Positions 53,951 through 64,000 of a DNA stretch of 64,000 nt are shown in pieces. Every line of letters begins with the position of its first letter. The stretch's first letter is position 1. The notes under the pieces were generated by a model. That model was not told the DNA's origin. It saw only the letters and a list, made by a program, of their open reading frames with translations, and did not search any database. Source of the DNA: Fasciola hepatica (Eukaryota; Platyhelminthes; Trematoda; Plagiorchiida; Fasciolidae). Where the stretch lies: NCBI GenBank assembly GCA_948099385.1, contig CANUEZ040000168.1, positions 3,449,001 through 3,513,000 of the forward strand, in the 5' to 3' direction. Position numbers and translations under genes: made by a program.

Positions 53951-55624
53951 CTTTTGTACTCGGGCTGTGCTTTGTTTGAGCATGTGACTCATCGACCAAC
54001 CCAACTTTCTTTCCCATGACTTGTTTCTTCGGTTCTAGTTATTTTCGTTTGAGTTGAATCAACTTCCGTTCAAGATCAGTCTCTTTGAATATGATCTCAT
54101 GAAGCTCTTCTTTTGGGTAACTAGGTTCTAACCATCGTCTGCTGCAAATGTCTCCAACAATCTCGCCAGCTTCCTTGTTATGGGGAAATTGAAAATCAAC
54201 ATCCAAGAAAGAATCAAGGTTCATCTTGAGTGATTCAAAATTGGTGTCACAAGGAGGACTGTCAAATTCTCTATCAATTTGTAATGTACCATGAATGATT
54301 TCTTCTGAAGGCCATTGAGTGTTGACTTGAAAATAATAGGTCCAATGAATTCAAAGGAGTCCTTTTCGAATGCAATGGGCTCAGTTACTCCAGTGAAACC
54401 GAAATTCGGGTACTACTGAGAGACATTAGGTACTACAACACCAGATTCAAGGACTGTTAATTCCCCACACGGACTTTAGGTGATTGCCCTTCCGTCGTTA
54501 ATCGAACGATTGACTTACACATTAAGTCCCGAATGAAACACAGTGAAAACTAAGACTATCTTGGTATACGGTTCTCAATTCGTCGTCCAAGGGACTTTCC
54601 AAACGAAGGTGAATCAGGGACGACTAAGACAGTGTATGGCTGTGTGGCACACTTTCGTTTGGAAAACCACGAAATCACGATTCAGTGTTAGTATCATTTA
54701 TCACGTTCATAATAATTTACTGTTTTTTAATGAGAACAGAAAAAAGACATTGCGAGATGCGAGCATTTCGTCTACTCTTGTCGATTGCGTACGTATGTAT
54801 GATACTGTACAGTCTGTCTTTTGAAATCCCGACATACGGTCGAATTCCAGTTAATAAAACATATACTACTCTCAGTAGCTCAAAAATACATTTGACCCGA
54901 TTGTTTATCGGCAGAAAGAGAGAGGAGTAACAGTAGTACAAGCTGGAATTCGACCGTTGTTAGGACTTTGATCGAATTGAAGTGATCCTGAATTTTTCTC
55001 GAACAGTCTGTACATAACATACAGTGGAAAAAGAAGAGTTATCACAAATAAGTCGGCAGATCTTGTGGGGTTGTGTGCCAGGGAAGGCAGACTGTTCGCA
55101 ATAATTGTTTTTGCGCCGAAAGAGGGGGAGAGGGGAGGTTCGCCTTGATCAGCACAGATTCACTAAACGCTAGCAGTTTCGCATTTCAATTGTGTAATCA
55201 CACTTTGAATGACCAGGTCAGGCCAACTGGATGACCTGTTAAAAGCAGGCGCTTCACGATAGATGACGCAGGATTTCTTGCCACAGTTCGTCCTGTGTAT
55301 TCCAGCTGAGTCATTTGGTGTAAAGGCCATTTTGGAATGTGTTTAGTTACTCGTTAAGTCATTTTTCTCTTCTGTTTTCCTCATGTACCGGTCATCGCAA
55401 CTGCAGCATGTGAGGCATCAGGAGCAATGTGACTCTCAGAGTGATCATTGAATCTTAGGCTTCTAGTGGTCTGCACTATGCTCAGCTGGGCTGCCATATA
55501 CGTTCGGCTTAGAGTCGAGCTTAGCTTATGACGTAAATGAGTAAGTGTGCTAGCTTTTAAAAAGAACAAATAAAATGAATTGTTTTCGTTCAATCATCTA
55601 TGTGATTTACCATAGTGGGGGGTC
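53951..55624. other. Unrecognised intronic sequence
   Basis: Nothing identifiable. The minus frame at 54039-54224 (MNLDSFLDVDFQFPHNKEAG...) reads like ordinary protein but I do not recognise it, and no flanking exon signals stand out. Confidence 0.35.
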
Positions 55625-55800
55625 ATTCTGGTGGCAGACGGTAACCCACTGTCGTCTGGCTCGATACCACTCCTGACCTTGTGTGCTTCTGCCACTCCAA
55701 GTTTCAGGATGATTGCCGGCTATCCCTAATGGTGCAGTGGGCCCATGTGACTATGGCGTATACCACTTTCACTACATTTATGTTCAGGCAAGTAATAAAA
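55625..55800 (+). mobile_element. SINE body copy without head
   Basis: GGTGGCAGACGGTAACCCAC, TGTCGTCTGGCTCGATACCA, CTTCTGCCACTCCAAGTTTC and AATGGTGCAGTGGGCCCATG follow the SINE body at 37080-37272, ending GTAATAAAAG. The tRNA-derived part is missing, so this is a 5'-truncated copy. Confidence 0.8.
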
Positions 55801-56099
55801 GGCCCATAGCCACAAGACGTACGGTAAGAGAGCGTTTAGGGGAACAACTAGATCAGAACCAGCTTTTTGATACTGTCTGTGAATATCATCATCATGATCA
55901 TCGTGCAGCGTTGAACAGCGGGGCGAGCCCCACTGACTACTGTCTTTCTCACCATGTTGCACATTTGATTAGAAGGTATGAATGTACAAGATGGAGAGGG
56001 AGTGGGCCTACACGGGTGCGAAAAGGAAACAACGCCCCAGTAGCCAACATACGAAATACATAGTCTAACTGTACAAACGCACATTGATCAATCATTCTG

Positions 56100-59000
56100 A
56101 TGGGACAGAAAGTTCACGGTTCGCTGTCAAATCCTTCAGTGTCTCCAACCTACTGGTAGACGGATCTTTTGGACCCCAACCACGAAGACTTGAGGCACCT
56201 ACTTTTCCCAAGTTCGCTGGGTATTTCCTCACTCCCCGTTCCCACGTCATCTGTTGACCTCCTTCCACTTCCTAGGAGGAATGGAGAATAGGGCACAGTA
56301 TGGTAGACGTGTGTTTGCCATAAGCAGCACGTGCTCCCAACCGAGGAAGTCTACTAAGCTGGATACACTGTGATAGAATATTTTGTGAACTATCACCCAG
56401 TACCCCATAACTGACCCCAGCATTGCTCACTCGGTCATTCCGTCCAATATTAGCAACACTACACAAACATCGATGGTCGAAAACCTCAAGGCGACGAATA
56501 TCATCTGCACGCAAACTTCGTGTATCACAACCGTTCACCTCTACTCCTGCGTTCCCATCCATCGTCACGTTGCTGCCAAGGTAAGTGAAGCGAACGACGA
56601 TTGTTAGTTTCTCCTCATCGAACATCACGCTCGGAGCTGTCGACGTCCAGTCTCGCAACATTACTTTACACTTCGAAGGTGCAAAGTGTATTCCGAATGG
56701 AGCTGCAGTTGTTGCGAGTCTATCTAGTACACGTTGCGCATGTTTCGCTCATTCGAATAAGCAGACAAGGTCGTCGATGTAATCTAAGTCACATAACTTT
56801 TCATCATTTGCCAGTTCGATATCCACATCCTGAAAGTATCGCAGGGCATTCTCCATTATCTCGTCGATGACGAAGTTGAGTAGGAATGGGGAAATGGGGA
56901 AACCTTGTCGAACACCGCTGATCGTTTCGAACGGACCGAATAGTTCACCGTGAACCCTTATGCGACCAGATGTCTGAGAGTACAATGACCTCAGTAGATT
57001 CACTAGCTTCTGTGGCATACCTTCTCGGTGAGGAACACTGAATGGTGCTGTTCGGTCAACTGAATTGAAGACGCCTATCAAGTCGATGAATACCAATTAT
57101 TTGGCGATCGACAGTATTTGTGACGCGTTTCACGTAATTGGGGAACTGTAAAAATCTGGTAGATGCATTATCGACCTGTGCGGAACCCGCGTATTGTTCT
57201 CGAGGTTCCTCTCGCGAGCCGGTGTAAGACGGTGCCTCAAAATCGAGGCGAATACCTTGATGATTGTCGAAAGTAAACTGATCCCACGATGGTTACTGCA
57301 ATCATTACGTATTCCCTTCTTGGAGATACGAACAATCAATGACTCGCCCCATAACAGCGGGATATACTCCTCGTTCCGAATGTCACGGAGCACGGTGGGG
57401 AGTGATTTTATCAAGGCATCTTCACATATTCTGAAAAGAACTGGAAGAAGTTCGTCGGACCGGCTGGTTTTCCACACTTTAGTAATCGAATGCTTGATTC
57501 TACTTCTATTTCCGATGGGGGCTCAAGTGATACTCCCCAAGTAATCGCAGTTGTTGACATCGGAGTAACTACATCAGTGCAAGGTCACGCAAATTGCTCC
57601 TTGAAGTATTCGGTCGAACGTTTGCCGTTTGCCATGAATAGGCTGCCCATTTCTATCGCATATCGTTTCGCGGACCGAGGTTCGCCGTCCACTGGGGTCG
57701 CAAATAAGTTTGAATAGTTTTTGACCATTACCTGAAGCAGCTGCTACTTCCATTTCTATGGCTACGTAGACCCACCAAGTTTCGTGATCCCTCTCGTGGT
57801 TATTTGCGACTTTTGTAGGTTTCGCCGTATCTTTTTTGTCTTACAGTTCCAGAGTTGACCTTTTTGCTTCATTAGACTGAGCAACTCTTGAGATATCTAG
57901 TGTCTTTGATGGACATCGGATCTAGGGTCGCAGGTAAAACCTGCTGCCACGTGCATCACCTGTTTTATATGGGCCCAGTGCTCATCTACATTATTGTTCG
58001 TCGTAGTTTCTAGCTCGTGTGATAACTTCTGTTCATAACTGGTGCGAACTTCCGTGTCAGACAAACATTGTACGGCTAACCGGGTTTGCAGTTTGCGTCA
58101 ATGACCATAGAGCTGGAGAGATAATCGCATTAAAACTAATGCATGGTGCGACTGTACGTAAGTAGACCAGTAGGATCTACATTTCCGGACAGACTTGCGC
58201 CATCGCTAGCTCACTGCCGATATGATCGGTCTGGCTTAGAGTACCTGTAGCGTTAGAGCGTCATGTCGCTGCGTGACGAGAGCTGTGTCGGAAATTCGTA
58301 CTAGGTAGGAATAACCGATTGTCTGCACAAAAACTAGAGAAGCCTATCCCCGTTGTCTGTGCGTTGAGTGGATAAGGCACACCATCTACCTAAACGAGCT
58401 TGTAACGCACTAAGTTTGCCAGCTTGTGCATTAATGTCACCAGCTAGCACTAGAATATCAGAGCCTTTGCTTCTACGAACAAGAGTGGTGAGTTCGTCAT
58501 AGAGCTCATCCTTCTGCATGTCAGAGCTGCAGTCCGTTGGGAAGTATGCCGAGATTACAAAAGTTTCGCTTAATAAAACTATCCTTTCGAACGCCGACTG
58601 ACCCCCGAAGTCTAACTATACATAAACGGCTATTAACCCGGGATCCCGTCTAAAAGAGCAGCCTCGGCCTTGTCGCTTAAGACTATTCTCACACCATGTT
58701 GACCCGCAGCTCTAGCGTGCTCAGTCTCCTAAAGTGCGCAGGAAGTACGTCGATGAGATACCAGGAGCAGTTATTTGAATCACACTGCTCGAATCCTGGA
58801 TACGCATTTCACTTGCGCAGCGGACATCAAACTTCAGAGAGTCTATTGTGAGGGTTAGACACGCCTGCTAATCGACCTGCATGAGAGTACGCACGTTAAG
58901 GGAGCCGAGATTCAGAGGCTGGCGAGGCTTCAGAAAGTGCGAGTTACCAGACAGGATCATTCCCGACACTATTTGACAATGAACCGTTGCGAGTATCGAG

Positions 59001-59250
59001 CGTGTTATCAGTGCGAGCATTATGGTTGATAGATGGGGCAAAGAGAGGTAGTTGGGGACAGAAGACAAAGGTTGAATAAAAGAGAAGGAACTCTGAGCAG
59101 TAGCCCACTTATCACTGCCTACCCCGCTCAATGCAATGGGCAGCGCGGTCCTGATTATCCTGCGCGAGGACCGATGCAGTATGGAATTCTTTGTATTCGT
59201 GCACTTCATGGGAAATGTTGGACAGGTACTGCTAGGGTGTCCAGCCACAA
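56100..59250 (-). pseudogene. RTE LINE copy 3 (antisense), endonuclease to C-terminus
   Basis: Read on the minus strand from 59250: LNLGSLNVRTLMQVD (endonuclease N-terminus); MQKDELYDELTTLVRRSKGSD and ILVLAGDINAQAG near 58450 (GDFN-type block); RSDELLPVLFRICEDALIKSL; SLIVRISKKGIRNDCSNHRGIS; VFIDLIGVFNSVDR (block A); SGVRQGFPISPFLLNFVIDEI; and LDYIDDLVCLFE at about 56775, where YADD has become YIDD. KLTIVVRFTYLGSNV follows, then the C-terminal block (complement of 56100-56280: QQMTWERGVRKYPANL, LRGWGPKDP). Many stops. It lies in the Iwr1 intron, opposite to the gene. Confidence 0.8.
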
Positions 59251-59514
59251 AGCAGGAGAGTGATTAGGGTTCTCAAGCAAAGCCTTTAGTTCTAACAAGA
59301 ACCTGTCCGCAAGGCAGCGGGGTGGCTGATTGGAAGCCCATTTACTTGGACCAATTATTCTCCCACTTATTTTACCGACTGAGTTATCAACTCAGATCGA
59401 TTCCTAACCTGGAGGACCAGAAGACTGGACTTTGTCTGACCTCTACCCAAAGACCTTTAAGGCATGCTTGTGTCTTCGGCTTAGGGAAGCCATCCTGTAT
59501 AGCTCTTTGAGTCA

Positions 59515-59800
59515 TGCAGGCGCGCAAGCCATCACACCATGTCAAGGTGCAGTCTCGTCGTGACGGACCCTTGCTCCTGCGGACGAATGACAAGTTCATC
59601 ATAGAACTCATTCTTCTGCATGTCAGAGTTATAGTCTGTTGGAGCGTATGCCGAGATCACAAACAAACTGCGCCTAACACAGCTATCCTTTCGAACGCCA
59701 ACTGACCCCGGGAGTCTGAGCACATAAACGACCATTAACCGGGGTCCAGTCTAAAAGGGCAGCTTAAGTCTTGTCGGCCATTAAATAAAGAAAATTTGTA
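59515..59800 (-). pseudogene. RTE LINE endonuclease fragment (antisense)
   Basis: The minus frame reads LFVISAYAPTDYNSDMQKNEFYDEL across 59735-59560, the endonuclease block that also appears in RTE copy 3 at 58500-58570 (complement), with different sequence. It is therefore a second, shorter RTE insertion next to copy 3. Confidence 0.7.
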
Positions 59801-60436
59801 GATAGATGAGAAGACACATAGGGGGAGAGTGTTTCACATTTTAGCAGTCTCGGGAGAAAAAGAAGATTAGAAGATAGGGATACAACAACTTGGTACAAAA
59901 TCCCAATAGGGATTACTGCCCATCTGTGCACGAGAATGGTGGTTAAAGGTTATAGAAAGGGGAATCGCCGAGGCAGGCTCTGAAGTGCAGGAGCCTGTAT
60001 AGTAGTAACAGAAGGGAGACAATGAGATAAAAACTAAACGGCGATATTTCAAGGCAGTTTCGGTCTTCATTGCCATTGATCCGGGACTTTACGCGCAACT
60101 CGGTAGTTCGGTTGACGACGGAAGGGCAATCAACTAAATTCCATGAGCAAAATTAACCATGATACTTGGAAGAACCACCATATTTTCTTACCAAAATTGA
60201 CCCGGGTTTCGACAGCCACTGAGGAGAGAGAGAGAGGTAGCTGAAGTAGATTTTCGTTTGTTCGGGAGAGACTGGTCAGCGTTGTCAACATTATAGAGTT
60301 ATGATCTGATAGCATTAACGATACCAGGATGTAGTGATTCTCAATATACGATATCTATCCGTTTTGATCTGAAGCGCAGGTTTGTCGCGTTTTCAGAGGA
60401 TTCTATTTGGTTGTTTTGCCTTTTTTATTATATCCG

Positions 60437-60600
60437 TATGAGTGTGCTAGAAGGCGTATATCACATAGCCTCAAAGGCTCACTGCATTATTAGATATGAC
60501 CGGTAACCAGTCCCTTGAATCTGGAGTAGAGAACCACTTAGGGTCTCATTTTATCGGTTATGGGAAGGAGCCGGACGACAGTGGATTAAAATAACCCCAA
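60437..60600 (-). mobile_element. Diverged SINE body, antisense
   Basis: GAGTGTGCTAGAAGGCGTAT, GACCGGTAACCAGTCCCTTG, ATCTGGAGTAGAGAACCAC and GGACGACAGTGGATTA follow the antisense SINE at 62583-62740 in order. The head is missing. Confidence 0.65.
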
Positions 60601-60810
60601 CCCCATTGGTTACCACGTCCTAGCCGTGCCGAAACCCACGTTCGTCTGACATGAAGAATGAATGAAGGAGAAGAGTATCACCGAATCGTTGTGTATGATG
60701 CTGAAATGTGTTGACAATGGAGAGTTGTGCTAATACATTCCTTGACCGTTCTGTTTGCTTTTTTCAGTCACTCTCCTTTCACGTGCTCATCACCCCCGCC
60801 CTTCTCTCAG

Positions 60811-61341
60811 GTACGAATCAATAGTTTAAAGCGATCTTTGTCCGTTGTTGACTCTGATTCTGACTCCACTGTTCCGGTGAAAGTGATGCGTATCATTGAC
60901 ATCACTCCAGACCAAACCAAAGATGAATTGTCCCATGCTTTTCACGGCTCCACAACCCTGAACGCATCCGAAATTCACACAGCGGAGGTAGACTACGTCT
61001 ACGATCTGTATTGTCTTGAGAAACGGCGCAAAGCCGTGGGCCACAGTCGTTCTTCGTCTCCTTTTTCGGAGCTCAGACAAGACAGTAATCCCGAGTCACT
61101 GAGCCCTCTCTATATGCGGGACGAGATTGTGTATGACCAAGATAGTCGGGACGACGGTGAACAAATCTATGCGGATGACGACGATGATTCGAATAGTGAG
61201 TCAAATTGGCGCAATGATTATCCGGACGAAGAGGATGTGTCCACAACCGGCTCCAGCTCATGTTCAAATGACTCCGATAATCGGTCCGATTCGGATGTGA
61301 GCCACTCGTATTATCAAATGTCACAATACGACCGGTTTTAA
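60811..61341 (+). CDS. SLC7A6OS: Iwr1/SLC7A6OS homologue, last coding exon
   Basis: 176 codons after the CTTCTCTCAG acceptor, phase 0, stop TAA at 61339-61341. The diagnostic blocks are EVDYVYDLYCLEKR (family: DYVYDIYYLE), RDEIVYDQDSRDDG, then YADDDDDSNSESNWRNDYPDEED, which corresponds to the acidic DDEDSNSENNWRNEYPEE core of the Iwr1 domain (PF08574). The C-terminus is Ser/Asp-rich (SSSCSNDSDNRSDSDVSHS). The protein would escort RNA polymerase II into the nucleus; the basic N-terminal exon may hold its import signal. The open frame extends upstream to 60727, but those 28 codons (SSPPPFSQ) are the pyrimidine tract of the intron. Confidence 0.85.
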   Translation, partial: VRINSLKRSLSVVDSDSDSTVPVKVMRIIDITPDQTKDELSHAFHGSTTLNASEIHTAEVDYVYDLYCLEKRRKAVGHSRSSSPFSELRQDSNPESLSPLYMRDEIVYDQDSRDDGEQIYADDDDDSNSESNWRNDYPDEEDVSTTGSSSCSNDSDNRSDSDVSHSYYQMSQYDRF

Positions 61342-62582
61342 ACCACTTGATTTTAACAGATGAGACGGGTGTACTACTCACACTGATGATCGCATTTTGC
61401 CCCGATCACTCTTTCCTTCCTACTCCCCATATTCATGCATGTAGCGCGTTGTGCCAAATAACTTATTTCTCCTACGAAAACTTGTATTTTATTTTATTTT
61501 TTCAAGTTTTGCAGTCAAACGGTGATAAATCGAATGAGTCGATTGGTGCTGTCGTTTTACATTCCTTCGCTTACTATACGAAAATGGTTTGTTCTGATCA
61601 ATTCTGTTCCTCCAATTAGTATTCAACCACGATGGGTCGAAAATTTGTTCACTGGCTTCTCCTCTGCTACCACGTTGGTTCGAGTTGAAACACAGAATAT
61701 TGAGAGATCTGGGTCGATAAAAAAATTCGTCGATATTTTGTATCGTGTTTTTTTTTATACCGGAGACGCACAAGTTTGTACCCATGAAATCGCGTTGTTG
61801 CATGCAGACCCTTTTTTTCTTATACTATTTCGTTTCTCAGCCCGTGAGTTGATTAATCCGTGGGCCGCATAGATCTACGGCGTACAGTTTAACATTGGGG
61901 TCAAACACCGAATTGCGGAGGTTTTATGCTTGTCTAAGTCAAGTGTGCAAAGGCTGCCGCGAATCCCATCATTCCGATGATTGAACATACACACTGTATC
62001 TGAGGTCAGCTTCCGAAGCCATAAAGCTCCTTTCCTTGTAAGCCATAATTCCGGGATCAAAAACAGGTTTGAATGTACTTTGGTCAGCCGTGATCTTGAG
62101 TGCTAGTAAATTCAGCATCAGTATTAGGAGATCTAACTTGTTTGTGAAACAATTCATCATGTAGTTGTAGCAGTAAAGGACGTTGCAAGCACTATACAGT
62201 TTGTCTAGTAATTTCGTACTTCATACTACTGAAACAACTTCCAGTAGCCAAAATTGGGGTGCTCACCATGGTCAAGTAGGAAAATTCAATAGAGCGTACC
62301 GGTGTTTGGAGGATCAAGGACACCGCTGTTCACTGTTGTATTCCAGAAGGACGGGCACTGGTATCAAGATGCCCATACCGTCGTGGTAGCTTATTGTATT
62401 TGTGTATTGCTTCATTATTTTGATTCAATTCATTGCGAACTGCAATGGACATGGGAACCAACTGACGCGTCAGATGGCAACTTCTTACTCCATCCCCAAT
62501 TAATTGGATCTCCCTTTCGCCGATTGCTATTGCCAGATACTGCTCATATCATCCTCGTCCACTAACCTCTAGTTCGGGTTTT
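61342..62582. other. Downstream region of Iwr1; unassigned frames
   Basis: The first part is probably the Iwr1 3' untranslated region, though no clear AATAAA is close to the stop. A 116-codon frame at 61522-61872 (PRWVENLFTGFSSATTLVRVE..., HEIALLHADPF) follows an acceptor-like TTTTGCAG at about 61514 and could be an exon of another gene. The 87-codon frame at 62302-62565 is similar in kind. I do not recognise either. Confidence 0.35.
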
Positions 62583-62855
62583 TTTTTATTACACGCTTGC
62601 GCCTGAGTGCATTGGAAGGGGCATTTACCCCATGGTCACGAAGACCCTCTGCACTATTGGGGATAACCGGTAACCAGACTCTGAGACTTGGAGTGGCGAA
62701 AAACCGCATAAGGTCTTAATAGGTCAGGTGTGGTAACGACCTGGGCGGAAGTGGATTACTGTCTACCACCAAAGTAACCGGTGATGGCGGGGATTCGAAT
62801 CTCGGACCTCCGAGGTAGTAAGCAAATGCTCTAAACCACTCGACCACCACCGGCC
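62583..62855 (-). mobile_element. tRNA-derived SINE, full-length antisense copy
   Basis: On the minus strand it runs GGTGGTGGTCGAGTGGTTTA, the B box GATTCGAATCC, the body with TCCGCCCAGGTCGTTACC and GGTTACCGGTTATCCCC, and a tail TAATAAAAAAAA (complement of 62579-62591). It is the closest relative of the copy at 36996-37272 and shows both tRNA promoter boxes. Confidence 0.85.
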
Positions 62856-63573
62856 ATTTTTCTTCGGTTCAATTATTCCACTCTAGGAGGTAGACGACTT
62901 CCTAACTGCTTACTTGACTACGTCAGGATGAATAATGTGAAATTAGAGCATTGTATTATGCCATCTCGTTTTGCATTGCGCCAGAATGGTACCATTTGAC
63001 TGGAAATAGTCTATTGCCGTTTTAAGTGGACTATCTTTTACAACAGACCTCGTTATTACTTCGCGGCTTTTGACGGTAAACCGCTTCCCTTGAAGTATGC
63101 TTCGTAAATTGTGTTTTAATCAACAGCCTATCCAGGTATTTTAACATGGAAGTGCAGGAGCACTGATGTTCGCCTTCGGGTGAATAAATTGCACACGCGC
63201 ACGCAAATGGAACACCAGTCAAATATAAAACTTACGTACCCTATCTAGTTCATACCAACCGTAAGCTGCTAAACAACTGTTAGGTGCGTATTTCATAACT
63301 ATTCTTCAAACTTTGACTTCATTCTCAGACTATTGTTATTACGGAAACCTCATCTTTTTGTTTGTTCACCTAGTTTAGCAGCATGACTTGCCGATGACAG
63401 TTGATTTATCCTCAATACTTAAAACATTGGTACTAATTGTAGCTCAGGTTGACGTTTCAGCACCAGTTGAGGTGACATCGTCAGCGCATGTAACGATCTC
63501 CTTACACATTTGTGTGTGTAAATGGCCTACTCCTTGAGTCGACCTTGACCTTAGCAAGGTACCAACTATACAA
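62856..63573. other. Unrecognised sequence
   Basis: No open frame above 65 codons and no repeat that I can place. Confidence 0.4.
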
Positions 63574-63655
63574 AGCTGACCTTTCAGAGCAAACTTTAAA
63601 ATATGATGAGCTGACCTTTCAGGGCAAGCTTTTAAATATGATGAGCTGACCTTTT
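63574..63655. repeat. 35-bp tandem repeat, 2.3 copies
   Basis: AGCTGACCTTTCAG begins at 63574 and 63609, and AGCTGACCTTTTCG at 63644. The intervening parts (AGCAAACTTTAAAATATGATG and GGCAAGCTTTTAAATATGATG) are nearly the same. Confidence 0.85.
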
Positions 63656-64000
63656 CGCGTGCCTTTTGATTAGGGAAAGCTTGATTTATTCAAGTCTGTC
63701 CTGATATTTCTGTATATCTATGTGGGAACTTTTTCCGGTTTTATGTTTTATGCTTTACTCTTTTTATTTGTTGCTTAGATCTTCGGTTCGATGAGTCTTT
63801 TGAGAATCAGTTGGGTTGACGTGTTCATGCGAAGAATTGGGTTTCACGGCTATGGGTCGGTAGGATCGATATTCCGTTTATTCGTGTTCCATTTCTTGTG
63901 TATCACGAGATTGTAAATGCGACCCAATTCGATGTATTTGTTGATTGTATTTGTGGAAGAATGCCAAACTTCAAAGAACTCCCTTGCATGCGTCGTGGAT
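63656..64000. other. Unrecognised sequence at the window end
   Basis: AT-rich, no coding frame of note and no match to the repeats described in this window. Confidence 0.35.

Larger units (their letters stand above)
44381..60810 (+). other. SLC7A6OS: 16.4 kb intron of the Iwr1 gene, filled with mobile elements
   Basis: The intron begins GTAAGTATT and ends CTTCTCTCAG after a pyrimidine-rich tract. It contains four SINE copies, minus-strand BEL/Pao relics (47070-48590, 53640-53950), a plus-strand RTE LINE with extra 3' ends (48600-53058) and minus-strand RTE LINE remnants (56100-59800). Unassigned stretches are 44645-46625, 46815-47070, 53950-55620 and 59800-60435, where I see no gene. Confidence 0.7.

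Noticed and set aside
55713..56063. 116-codon plus frame near 55.7 kb
   Set aside because: Its first part is SINE body sequence, and the rest shows no known domain or splice context.
60826..61381. Minus frames of 84 and 102 codons over the Iwr1 exon
   Set aside because: The plus frame carries the diagnostic Iwr1 blocks and correct splice signal; the minus frames carry none.

Overview
The window looks like repeat-rich nuclear DNA of a parasitic flatworm (a trematode or a diphyllobothriid-type tapeworm; I cannot fix the species). The evidence is an RTE-clade LINE whose reverse transcriptase reads like those of Schistosoma, Fasciola and tapeworms, two CR1/Jockey-type LINE families, Ty3/gypsy and BEL/Pao LTR elements, a tRNA-derived SINE, and a host gene split by a 16.4 kb intron. 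There are no operons, bacterial genes, CRISPR arrays or rRNA. Nearly all open reading frames belong to mobile elements, most of them broken by stops and frameshifts.

Layout. 1-3600: a solo gypsy LTR (1653-1979) and an old LINE 3' end (2035-2345) in unrecognised sequence. 3615-6351: a gypsy element with two 329-bp LTRs and a 5-bp target duplication; it has gag and protease, but the rest of pol is gone and a Thr/Val-type ACT-rich repeat sits there. 7020-10510: a degenerate LINE (here 'LINE B', copy 0). 10555-20700: a second LINE B copy, split inside its endonuclease by a recent BEL/Pao element (11721-18326, LTRs differing at one of 376 bases, target duplication CCCGT). 20947-25400: a CACTA/EnSpm-like DNA transposon relic with a Transposase_21-like gene and a multi-exon DUF4806-type gene. 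25398-28804: two 5'-truncated LINE B pieces, the second ending in 24 copies of TGAAC and itself split by an antisense CR1-type LINE ('LINE A'). 28805-32775: a longer sense LINE A copy. Together the two LINE A copies form a near-identical 1.87 kb inverted repeat. 33000-44000: unrecognised sequence, a short inverted-repeat element, a SINE and an RTE LINE (38905-42475).

The one credible host gene is an Iwr1/SLC7A6OS homologue: exon 44103-44380, then a 16,430-bp intron, then exon 60811-61341, joined in phase 0. Its intron has collected SINEs, BEL/Pao relics on the minus strand, an RTE LINE with repeated 3' ends on the plus strand, and another RTE LINE on the minus strand. A pyrimidine tract and AG lie two bases before the start codon, as expected for a spliced-leader or normal 3' splice site. 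Beyond 61.4 kb only a full-length antisense SINE (62583-62855) and a short tandem repeat are recognisable.

No new defence or metabolic system is visible. The most unusual items are the transposase/DUF4806 pair, the inverted LINE A pair sharing one frameshift, the stacking of insertions at LINE B tails, and the transposon-filled Iwr1 intron. Element family names are my own reading of protein motifs and layout; no database search was possible.
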